From contig JAMDCN010000154.1 in the NCBI GenBank assembly GCA_023489025.1, positions 4,563-12,901 of the forward strand: 8,339 nt of DNA. Direction: 5' to 3'. Source of the DNA: Deltaproteobacteria bacterium (GTDB taxonomy: Bacteria > Desulfobacterota_E > Deferrimicrobia > Deferrimicrobiales > Deferrimicrobiaceae). How positions within the stretch are numbered: position 1 is the stretch's first letter; the number at the start of each line of letters is the position of its first letter. A program made the position numbers and the translations under genes. A model generated the notes under the pieces. The model saw nothing but the letters and a program-made list of their open reading frames with translations. It ran no database searches and had not been told where the DNA came from. This document shows, piece after piece, positions 1 to 5,430 of this stretch.

Positions 1-83
1 TCGTCCCGCATGACCGGGTCGGGATGCTCCCCCATGTAGAGGACCTCCACGCCGCCCGTGCCGCGCATGAGCACCGCTTTCAC
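1..83 (-). CDS. Quinone oxidoreductase / MDR-family dehydrogenase, N-terminal fragment (runs off the left edge)
   Basis: Read on the minus strand from a GTG at 83, the first 27 residues begin MKAVLMRGTGGVEVLYMG and continue EHPDPVMRD. This is the usual opening of zinc-independent NADPH:quinone reductases in the medium-chain dehydrogenase family: Lys-Ala-Val near the start, then a Gly-Gly-x-Glu-Val-Leu stretch, then a Pro-Asp-Pro turn. That family reduces quinones or other carbonyl/enone substrates with NADPH in the cytosol. GTG 83 is preferred because GGAG lies 8 bases upstream. An in-frame ATG at 101 would add six residues and has no comparable ribosome binding site. Only the first strand-turn-strand of the GroES-like domain is visible, so substrate and subfamily cannot be given. 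It is divergent from the methyltransferase at 224, and probably host chromosome. Confidence 0.7.
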   Translation of the reverse strand, partial: MKAVLMRGTGGVEVLYMGEHPDPVMRD

Positions 84-223
84 CGTCGCGTCTCCTTTCA
101 TCCTTATTTCATCATATTATCCGGGGACAAACCCGATTCGTTGATCGAACCGATGGTGAAGACGTACCATGGCGCAAGCCCGCCCGGGGCGATTACGCCG
201 CCGGGGCCGACGAAGGGACGTAG

Positions 224-943
224 ATGCGCTTGACACCGAAAAGGAGCGGACTGCCCGAACTGCGGGACCGGCCGTCCTACGTCTGCGCCCTTGGCGAACT
301 GGAGGGGAACCTCAACGACCTGGTCCTCGTGAACCGGTACCTCGGCAATGGGCGCGCGGTCTTGAAACAACTTGTCGCCATGAATGCAGAGACGGCGAGA
401 GAAGGATTTTCCTTGCTCGATGTGGCCACCGGCCCGGCGGACATCCCGGTCGCCATCGCGAAGTGGGCGCGGAAGGCGGGGATCCCCGTCGACATCACAG
501 CGGTCGACATCGACCCGGCCATCATCGGCATCGCCAGGAAAAGGTGCGCGTCCTACCCGGAGATCACCCTCGCCGCGGCGGACGGATTCGCCCTGCCGTT
601 CGGGAATCGACGTTTCGATTACGTGCTTTGCAGCAAGATGGCGCACCATTTCACCGATGAACAGGTGGTGCGGATGATCAAGGAATTTTCACGGGTCGCG
701 CGGCGCGGATACGTCATCATCGACCTGCGGCGGAGCCGGATCGCATATTTTCTGATCCATCTGCTGACCAGGCTCTTTTCCCGGAACCCCCTGAGCCGGT
801 ACGATGGGCCTCTTTCGGTGCTGAAGGCGTATACTCCCGGGGAACTCTCCGCGCTCGCTTCCAGGAGCGGAACGTCCGTTTTCACGATGTCCAGGGAGCC
901 GTTCTGGCTACTCGTCCTGGCGGGGAGGGTGACAGGTCCTTGA
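224..943 (+). CDS. Class I SAM-dependent methyltransferase
   Basis: This 239-residue cytosolic protein has the Rossmann-type SAM-binding core. Motif I is LLDVATGPADIP at residues about 64-75. The acidic ribose-binding residue lies in AVDIDPA around 92-98, and AAADGFALPF (about 116-125) is the usual adenine-contact segment. It is followed by RFDYVLCSKMAHHF, the strand and loop typical of Methyltransf_11/25 proteins. The N-terminal stretch with NDLVLVNRYLGN resembles the substrate-side helix of UbiE-like small-molecule methyltransferases that sit near polyketide or quinone pathway genes. The acceptor substrate cannot be told. The ATG at 224 is preceded by GAAGGGA about 6 bases upstream. The length fits the family. 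No partner biosynthetic gene is adjacent and the next feature is the tRNA promoter, so it appears to be a single-gene unit. It is probably host DNA. Confidence 0.85.
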   Translation: MRLTPKRSGLPELRDRPSYVCALGELEGNLNDLVLVNRYLGNGRAVLKQLVAMNAETAREGFSLLDVATGPADIPVAIAKWARKAGIPVDITAVDIDPAIIGIARKRCASYPEITLAAADGFALPFGNRRFDYVLCSKMAHHFTDEQVVRMIKEFSRVARRGYVIIDLRRSRIAYFLIHLLTRLFSRNPLSRYDGPLSVLKAYTPGELSALASRSGTSVFTMSREPFWLLVLAGRVTGP

Positions 944-980
944 AGGGTAGAATCCCCGGAGTAAAACGTGGCGGAACCGT

Positions 981-1009
981 TTGACACGGAAGGGGGGAAA
1001 GAGTATAGT
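981..1009 (+). promoter_or_regulatory. Sigma70-type promoter of the tRNA-fMet gene
   Basis: A perfect -35 TTGACA (981-986) is followed by a 17-base spacer and a -10 TATAGT (1004-1009). Transcription would start near 1016, a few bases before the mature tRNA 5' end at 1023. Strength and spacing fit a highly expressed stable-RNA gene. Confidence 0.85.
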
Positions 1010-1022
1010 TTCCCATTCGAGA

Positions 1023-1099
<77 letters not shown>

Positions 1100-1105
1100 G
1101 TTAAA

Positions 1106-2344
1106 TCAAGGGGTTGCGGCTTCCGCAGCCCCTTTTTTTGCGCCCGGATCGCCGCCTGTGTCCAAACTGTGTCCAAAATCCTTCGATGAGGATCGATAAG
1201 TTTCGACGGCATTGGCGGTTGCGGCCGTCGCGGCGTCTCCGGTTTTTTCCATTACCACGGCCGGCGGCAGGGCCCCCGCCACCTCCGCTTCCTGAAACCC
1301 CTTGAGGAACCGCATCCCGTCCCGGCGCATCCGGTTGCGGATGAACTTCCCGTAGTGCCGGTAGAGCATCTCGGTGCTGGTGTGCCCGAGCATCCGGGCG
1401 ACCCAGAGCGGGTCCTCGCTGTAGGAGAGCATCAGCGAGGCGAAGGTGTGGCGGGTCTGGTACATCGTGCGCCTGCGCAGCCCCGCTTTAACCAGCGTGG
1501 GGTACCACGCCCGGTTCCGGACGTTGTGCACGTCGAGCGGTTTGCCCTTTCTGCCTGTGAAGACGTGCTTAGCCTCCGGCGGCGATTCCTCCCGGTGTTT
1601 CCGCAGCACGGCGAAGAGGGGATCGAGCATGTCGATGTCCCTGTAGGAGGAGAGGGTCTTGGGTGCGCCCTCGACTCCCTGCACGCGTCCCTCGCGCACG
1701 GTAACCACCCGCATGTCGAAGTCGACGGCGAGCCACTTCAGCGCCAGCAACTCGTTGGGACGCATGCCTGTCAGAAACGCCGTGGAGAAATACGCGGCGT
1801 ACTCCTTATCCACGTTGGCGAGGAAGGCCTTCATTTCCTGGAACGACAACGGATCGATGAACGGCTTTTCTTCCTTGAAACGCGGGACGGTTTCGCACGG
1901 ACTGTCCTTCAGGTCCCCGCGACGCCTGGCCTCGTTGAAGAGGCATTTCAACGGGACCATGATGTTGTTCTTCCTCTTGGCGGAGAGACCGGAAAGTTTG
2001 TCGAGGTACAACTCGACGTCTTGTCGGTGGACGTTGCACAGCGGGATCTTCCCGAAGTGCGGGATGGCGTAGACGTCCATGATCGACTTGTAGTCGCGCC
2101 ACGTTGATTTCGACGCCGTCACTTTCTTCCTCTCCAGCCATTCCTTCGCGTACTCCGCGAAGTCGATCGCGTTCTCCTCGAAAATTCCGAGGAACTCCTT
2201 CTTCGCGATCTTGACCGCCAGGTCATTCTCCACCAACCTCGCGACTTTTTTCGAAGTGCCGACGCTTTTGCGGATCCGCCGGCCCTTCCCGTCGCGCACG
2301 TCCACATACCACTTCTTCGTCTTTCCTCGTAGGTACGTACCCAT
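1106..2344 (-). CDS. Tyrosine-family site-specific integrase (int1)
   Basis: This 412-residue recombinase probably inserts and excises the element at tRNA-fMet by strand exchange through a Tyr-DNA intermediate. It has an N-terminal arm-binding domain (about 1-55, YVDVRDGKGRRIRK), a SAM-like core-binding domain (about 60-155) and a catalytic domain (about 165-345). Visible active-site residues are R195 (TGMRPNE), K229, R298 and H299 in YQTRHTFAS (Tyr replaces the first His of the HxxR box), H321 (LGH) and nucleophile Y331 (HYGKF). The ATG at 2344 is chosen because AAGGAGA lies 7-8 bases upstream. The frame is open for 86 more codons upstream, but they have no suitable start. The last 60 or so residues are a low-complexity Ala/Thr/Gly tail absent from its relative int2; that DNA carries the arm-like repeats and tRNA terminator. 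By eye it shares more than half of its residues with int2. Confidence 0.93.
   Translation of the reverse strand: MGTYLRGKTKKWYVDVRDGKGRRIRKSVGTSKKVARLVENDLAVKIAKKEFLGIFEENAIDFAEYAKEWLERKKVTASKSTWRDYKSIMDVYAIPHFGKIPLCNVHRQDVELYLDKLSGLSAKRKNNIMVPLKCLFNEARRRGDLKDSPCETVPRFKEEKPFIDPLSFQEMKAFLANVDKEYAAYFSTAFLTGMRPNELLALKWLAVDFDMRVVTVREGRVQGVEGAPKTLSSYRDIDMLDPLFAVLRKHREESPPEAKHVFTGRKGKPLDVHNVRNRAWYPTLVKAGLRRRTMYQTRHTFASLMLSYSEDPLWVARMLGHTSTEMLYRHYGKFIRNRMRRDGMRFLKGFQEAEVAGALPPAVVMEKTGDAATAATANAVETYRSSSKDFGHSLDTGGDPGAKKGAAEAATP
1110..1139 (+). terminator. Rho-independent terminator after tRNA-fMet
   Basis: A ten-pair stem (GGGGTTGCGG against CCGCAGCCCC, with one G-U pair) closes on a CTT loop and is followed directly by seven T (1133-1139). 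It would end the tRNA transcript. On the other strand the same DNA encodes the last ten or so residues of the int1 integrase (KKGAAEAATP), so terminator and coding sequence overlap. Confidence 0.88.
1155..1177 (-). repeat. Tandem 11-base repeat, candidate integrase arm-type site (left)
   Basis: CTGTGTCCAAA occurs twice back to back on the plus strand (1156-1166 and 1167-1177); on the minus strand it reads TTTGGACACAG. A matching pair in opposite orientation lies at 2365-2387, just upstream of int1. Short tandem direct repeats near the attachment core are the usual form of arm-type sites bound by the N-terminal domain of integrases like int1. It also codes for the SLDTG/FGHSL part of the int1 tail. 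Confidence 0.6.
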
Positions 2345-2364
2345 GATCGGTCTCCTTGGGACCT

Positions 2365-2387
2365 CGTGGGCACAAATTGGACACAGG
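2365..2387 (+). repeat. Tandem 11-base repeat, candidate integrase arm-type site (right)
   Basis: This segment holds TTGGACACAGG (2377-2387), an exact inverted copy of 1155-1165, and next to it a degenerate copy (GGGCACAAA). Over 23 bases it matches the minus-strand reading of 1155-1177 at 18 positions. It lies about 20 bases upstream of the int1 start codon, so a protein bound here could also affect int1 translation or transcription. Confidence 0.5.
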
Positions 2388-2437
2388 GTAAGGGGAGTGC
2401 ACCTCCTTTCGGGTTGATAGAATCGAAGCGGTCGAGC

Positions 2438-2469
2438 AACCGATTCGCCATTATGATGGGGAATCGGTT
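2438..2469. promoter_or_regulatory. Long imperfect palindrome between int1 and the DUF429 gene
   Basis: AACCGATTC (2438-2446) and GAATCGGTT (2461-2469) are perfect inverted copies. Inside them CCAT and ATGG also pair, leaving one G-G mismatch and a four-base centre TATG. The arms therefore total 13 matched pairs. There is no T tract, so this is not an intrinsic terminator for either neighbour. It sits in the divergent intergenic region and overlaps a weak minus-strand promoter candidate (TTGCGC, 18-base gap, CATAAT at 2450-2455) that would serve int1. An operator for a dimeric repressor or a folding leader for the DUF429 mRNA are both possible. Confidence 0.5.
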
Positions 2470-2506
2470 CCGCGCGCAAGACCGGGGCAAGCGGGAGGCA
2501 AACGGC

Positions 2507-3328
2507 ATGCGATGTTTGGGGATCGATTTCAGCGGCGACGCCGGGATGTGGACGGCACGTCGATCGAGGAGCAACGTTTGGATCGCGGATGTTCACGCGC
2601 AAGACGGGTTGGTCACGCTAAAGGATCTCCGCCCCGTGCAGGCATTGCCTGGGCAAGGAGCGCCTTTCGATCGCCTGGTCGCGCTGATTTTATCGCGCTC
2701 CTTTGACGTCGCCGCGATCGACGCCCCGTTTTCCATTCCGGCTTGCAAAATGCCACCTGGTGGACACGAGGCGTTGCTTCGGATCGTGGAGGCCATGTCG
2801 AGCCCTGACGGGAGACCGTTTCCCCGGGCGACCGATTTCGTGCAGGCGGTGGCCGGCCAGCCTTCGATCCCGAGTCAACCCCGACGTGAGACGGAGCTCT
2901 ATTGGAGGAGTTCAGGATTGAACGTCCGCTCCACCCTCTGGTCGGGACCCCGGGGCGGGGCCGCGATGACGGCCGCGTGTCTCACTCTTCTTGCCCGATC
3001 CGGGTGTCCTATCTGGCCTTGGTCGACGTCGTTGCCGGGTTTGCTGGCGGAGGCATTCCCGATGGCGCAGCTATTTCATTGGGGGCTTCCCTACGTGGCA
3101 TATAACGGTATGGGCTCCAAAGCTGTTGAGGCGCGTGCATGTATCACCGCCGCTCTCGATCAGCGCATCCACGTCGGATCTTTTCGAACGCTCGTGGAGG
3201 AGAGCGCGGATGCGCTCGACGCCGTGTTGTGCGCAATCGCGGCGGTTGCCGTGGGAGAAGGCAAGTTGGCCGTTCCCCCGGTGCCGGGGGAAAACGTGGA
3301 GGGTTGGATCGCGATGGGCCGGCGATAA
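2507..3328 (+). CDS. DUF429 family protein, predicted RNase H-fold nuclease
   Basis: This 273-residue protein opens with RCLGIDFSGD, the first strand and Asp (D7) of the DUF429 family. It continues with VAAIDAPFS (D72) in the middle, AEAFPMAQ (E182) where the family has a conserved Glu near an aromatic-Pro turn, and ends with ESADALDAVLCAIAAVAVGEG (D235/D238), the C-terminal helix with the last acidic residues. Such spaced acids fit a metal-dependent RNase H-like active site. The family's substrate is not established, and activity here is an inference. The ATG at 2507 is chosen because GGGAGG ends 8 bases before it. The in-frame upstream GTG/ATG codons (from 2366) would cross the arm-like repeat and palindrome. 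It is divergent from int1 and 48 bases ahead of a possible small gene. DUF429 genes are often ordinary chromosomal genes, so its place next to an integrase suggests cargo of the element. Confidence 0.75.
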   Translation: MRCLGIDFSGDAGMWTARRSRSNVWIADVHAQDGLVTLKDLRPVQALPGQGAPFDRLVALILSRSFDVAAIDAPFSIPACKMPPGGHEALLRIVEAMSSPDGRPFPRATDFVQAVAGQPSIPSQPRRETELYWRSSGLNVRSTLWSGPRGGAAMTAACLTLLARSGCPIWPWSTSLPGLLAEAFPMAQLFHWGLPYVAYNGMGSKAVEARACITAALDQRIHVGSFRTLVEESADALDAVLCAIAAVAVGEGKLAVPPVPGENVEGWIAMGRR

Positions 3329-3376
3329 AGGGAAACACGTCGTTGCTCATCATCGAAAATCGAGGAGGGGCTCCGG

Positions 3377-3526
3377 GTGGGCACGACCATCGCCAACTCG
3401 ATGTCGTACGAGGTGTTGCAATGCCCGCATAACATCCCATCGGATCTGTTGAGGACACCGAAACGGTGCCACCGCCTGCCGGTGAGTGCAGACACCGACG
3501 GCGGACGGCATGGCTGGGTCTCATGA
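3377..3526 (+). CDS. Possible small protein, 49 residues, unknown function
   Basis: I do not recognise this protein. A GTG at 3377 follows a strong ribosome binding site (GAGGAGGGG, with GGAGG 8 bases upstream) and opens a 49-codon frame ending in TGA at 3524-3526. The product begins MGTTIANSMSYEVLQCPHNI and has CPH and RCHR segments, two Cys-His pairs 17 residues apart, which might bind metal. It starts 48 bases after the DUF429 stop in the same direction, so it could be co-transcribed. An overlapping minus-strand frame (3160-3495) is also open but has no ribosome binding site. Its length leaves chance as a real alternative. Confidence 0.35.
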   Translation: MGTTIANSMSYEVLQCPHNIPSDLLRTPKRCHRLPVSADTDGGRHGWVS

Positions 3527-4033
3527 GATCCCCCGTTAGTTTGTTCCGAAGGCGGGCGATCTCGTTCGGCGCTTTGGTACCTCCTTCGCCTGGGGTCGCC
3601 GTTTAACCGGGATCAAGAGGATTTTTTACGAATCCCTTGGTCGAGCGGAAGAGGGCAGGCGGGCGGCCGTACGGCGATCGTTGTCGCCGACCTGCATTCG
3701 AGCGTTTCGGACGGGGCACACGGAAACCTTTGGCCACGATGGGACTTGTATCCCAGGCCCGACGTATGGAAAACGCGGTTGACGCCCGAGCGGACCGCTG
3801 ATTACAACGGTTCCATATTGGGCGATGCACCGGATTGGGCGATGCACCGGGGAGCGAGCGACCATTCCGTAAAAATCGGTTCGCGCCCCCGATTAGGTAA
3901 CGGGAAGAGGGCGCCGCTCGACGACCTCCGTGCGCAGAGCTGGTAGGGAATGTGTCTTTCCCGCCAATGCGGGGTGCCCCCGCGATTCTTTCATAACCTA
4001 AATAAGCCACTCATTGCACGATATTCATTGCTG
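3527..4033. other. About 500 bases with no convincing gene
   Basis: Open frames here (for example minus 3603-4010) are rich in Arg, Pro and Ser, lack ribosome binding sites and match no family I know. The only clear structure is a perfect 17-base tandem duplication at 3817-3850. From about 3990 rightward base composition turns sharply to A+T, leading into the repressor promoter. The stretch may be decayed DNA between cargo and the control module. Confidence 0.6.
3817..3850 (+). repeat. Perfect 17-base tandem duplication
   Basis: ATTGGGCGATGCACCGG occurs twice with no gap (3817-3833 and 3834-3850) and no mismatch. It lies outside any supported gene. The perfection suggests recent slippage or a small duplication. 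Confidence 0.9.
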
Positions 4034-4054
4034 ATATAAGTTAAAAACTTATAT
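4034..4054. promoter_or_regulatory. Perfect palindrome upstream of the repressor, candidate operator
   Basis: ATATAAGTT and AACTTATAT (9 bases each) are exact inverted copies around a three-base AAA centre. The palindrome ends one base before a -35-like TTGACG at 4056-4061. Its position, symmetry and A+T richness fit an operator for a dimeric HTH protein, probably the repressor encoded at 4121. Confidence 0.6.
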
Positions 4055-4055
4055 A

Positions 4056-4107
4056 TTGACGTAAGCTTAAAATCATGACAGTATAGTTTTAGACTATAAA
4101 ATATAGT
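4056..4107 (+). promoter_or_regulatory. Repressor promoter region with three TATAGT motifs
   Basis: TTGACG (4056-4061) is a -35 candidate. The -10 is ambiguous: TATAGT at 4082 gives a 20-base gap and CAGTAT at 4079 a 17-base gap. TATAGT (4082-4087) and ACTATA (4093-4098) form a perfect inverted repeat with a five-base gap, and a second direct TATAGT lies at 4102-4107, exactly 20 bases after the first. Binding there would cover the -10 and the start of the transcript, as expected for autoregulation. Confidence 0.5.
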
Positions 4108-4120
4108 GTAGAGGTGGGAT

Positions 4121-4849
4121 ATGGAGAAGATAACGGAAGAAGATATTCGAGAGACTCTGGCTGCGAACGTAAGGTATATCCGGAAAGCCCGGGGATGGTC
4201 GCAATCGGACTTGTGTGCCCTTGCGTTCTGGGGCGAGAAGAACCAAACCATGGTCAGTCAGATCGAAAACGGAACACTTGGCGCCGGCCCGCAAACCTTG
4301 GCGAAACTGGCAAACGCGCTCGGAGTCCCAGCGAGTTATCTCTTCCGGGAAGACCTGGAGCAGGCGCTCCCGAAAACGGTAAAAATCCCCTCCGTCAAGG
4401 CGTCCGACCTCTTGAAAGAAGAAGCGGAGCGAGCAACCCTGCCCCCCATAAAGTTGAAGAAACAGAAGGTGTTCTTAGCATCAAACGTAGCGAAAGCATT
4501 AAAGTCTTCTCCCACGCCGGGTAAATTCCGCCTGCCAGATTGGTTTACGGGGAGAAACACAAAAAACCTGTATTGCGTTGTAATCGAAAAGGACGACAAA
4601 GTAGGCAGAATGAATACCGGTGATATGTTCTGCATCGACAAGGGCAACAAACCGGATCCATTCGGACCGGATGAAAAGGGGCATTACCTCGTTGAACTCG
4701 AAACGGGGCTTGCTGTTCGATACGGTGAGAAGGTCGGGGCTACGCTCAATTTGAAAACCGAATCCGAACTCGGTCCCCATGTGATCGACCTTCGCCTTCA
4801 CGGAAAAAGCGTGATCGGAACTGTCATTTGGATGTTCCGTTCAATATAG
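4121..4849 (+). CDS. XRE/CI-type repressor with a degenerate S24 (LexA-like) domain
   Basis: This 242-residue protein is probably the element's transcriptional repressor. Residues about 13-75 form an XRE-type helix-turn-helix (RKARGWSQSDL, then MVSQIENG in the recognition helix, LAKLANALGVPASYLF), with a few extra residues (WGEKN) in the turn. Residues about 148-240 match the LexA/CI/UmuD fold: VVIEKDDKVGRMNTGDMFCID aligns with the family's GDSM-P-GD segment, GHYLVELETGLAVRYG with the strand carrying the catalytic Lys, and VIGTVIWMFR with the closing strand. The catalytic Ser position is Asp (D159) and the Lys position is Arg (R200), so RecA-stimulated self-cleavage looks impossible. The fold would then serve for dimerisation. 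The ATG has GAGGTGG about 4 bases upstream. The gene is visibly less G+C-rich than its neighbours, and palindromes precede it. It could act on its own promoter and that of the excisionase-like gene. Confidence 0.85.
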   Translation: MEKITEEDIRETLAANVRYIRKARGWSQSDLCALAFWGEKNQTMVSQIENGTLGAGPQTLAKLANALGVPASYLFREDLEQALPKTVKIPSVKASDLLKEEAERATLPPIKLKKQKVFLASNVAKALKSSPTPGKFRLPDWFTGRNTKNLYCVVIEKDDKVGRMNTGDMFCIDKGNKPDPFGPDEKGHYLVELETGLAVRYGEKVGATLNLKTESELGPHVIDLRLHGKSVIGTVIWMFRSI

Positions 4850-4867
4850 CAGTAAATATTCTCTCTT

Positions 4868-4930
4868 AATCTAAATCCTTCCTACTTTTAGTGCGTTTTG
4901 CCACCTAGTTCGCGCCGTATCAATCTAAAT
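4868..4930 (+). repeat. Nine-base direct repeat AATCTAAAT, 54 bases apart
   Basis: Exact copies lie at 4868-4876 and 4922-4930 in the A+T-rich spacer between the repressor and the excisionase-like gene. A one-base variant (AACCTAAAT) occurs near 3996, before the repressor. They may be recombination-factor or regulator sites, but the motif is short and A+T-rich. Confidence 0.3.
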
Positions 4931-4934
4931 AGAA

Positions 4935-4952
4935 GTGTATAACTATATACAC
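4935..4952. promoter_or_regulatory. Palindrome in front of the excisionase-like gene, candidate operator
   Basis: GTGTATA (4935-4941) and TATACAC (4946-4952) are exact inverted copies around ACTA. The centre contains ACTATA (4942-4947), the same hexamer repeated in front of the repressor gene. A -10-like TATTAT follows at 4963-4968, with no clear -35. The site is placed to control the excisionase-like gene and int2 together. Confidence 0.5.
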
Positions 4953-5013
4953 CCTCTTCGTGTATTATAACCCCCAACGCACGGGACCAACCGAAAAGGG
5001 GGCGATCAGCACG

Positions 5014-5430
5014 ATGATGGACGGTGAAAGGAAGGGAGACAGGGGCAGGACATTTGTGGAGAAGGGTGGCGCTGCGAAGCCGCATTACGGGTCTGCCCAA
5101 GGATTGGTACACCTCTGGACGACGAAGGAGGTGGCGGTGGCCCTACAAGTAAAGGAAGCCACCATCCGCCACTGGGTATGCGTCGGGTATATCCCGTACG
5201 TGAAGTTCGCCGGCGCCGTCCGGTTCCGGCCGGACGTTCTCCAGCTCTGGATCGAAGGAATTAGCCGCCACGGCAACGGGAAGTCTCCTGGTGAAGTATC
5301 CCGCGAGCTCGCCAGCGAGATGCTTTCTGCCGAAGCTCCCACGGAGGTGGCCCGCCGCAGAGGACGTCGTCCCGGGGTGCGACCGACGATCGAGATTGCT
5401 GCTGCCGGTACTCGGAAAGAGGTTGCGTGA
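5014..5430 (+). CDS. Excisionase-like HTH protein (MerR/HTH_17 type)
   Basis: This 138-residue protein carries one recognisable domain at about 33-82: LWTTKEVAVALQVKEATIRHWVCVGYIPYVKFAGAVRFRPDVLQLWIE. That is the winged helix-turn-helix of the HTH_17/excisionase group, with a first helix TTKEVAVAL, a recognition helix KEATIRHWV, and a wing ending in the RF-P-D-V-LW motif. Proteins of this kind bind and bend attachment-site DNA to direct integrases towards excision, or act as activators. The rest is basic (ARRRGRRPG near 113-121) and unstructured. The start is uncertain: ATG 5014 (or 5017) has AAGGGGG about 12 bases upstream, and GTG 4960 has no ribosome binding site. Its stop overlaps the int2 start (TGATG), so the two are probably translated together. 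Confidence 0.75.
   Translation: MMDGERKGDRGRTFVEKGGAAKPHYGSAQGLVHLWTTKEVAVALQVKEATIRHWVCVGYIPYVKFAGAVRFRPDVLQLWIEGISRHGNGKSPGEVSRELASEMLSAEAPTEVARRRGRRPGVRPTIEIAAAGTRKEVA

Noticed and set aside
1355..2107. 250-codon plus-strand frame across int1
   Set aside because: Shadow of int1; rich in His, Val and Arg with no recognisable domain.
2345..2602. 86-codon in-frame N-terminal extension of int1, including a CPIC-AHEV segment
   Set aside because: The ATG at 2344 has a proper ribosome binding site and aligns with the int2 start. The extension crosses the arm-like repeat, the palindrome and the start of the divergent DUF429 gene.
3160..3495. 111-codon minus-strand frame with a CGHC motif
   Set aside because: No ribosome binding site, half of it overlaps the DUF429 gene, and the plus-strand 49-codon frame explains the coding-like stretch better. 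It cannot be fully excluded.
4034..4107. CRISPR-like or iteron-type repeat array before the repressor
   Set aside because: The repeats are six to nine bases, A+T-rich and few; operator sites explain them. No origin or Rep gene is present.
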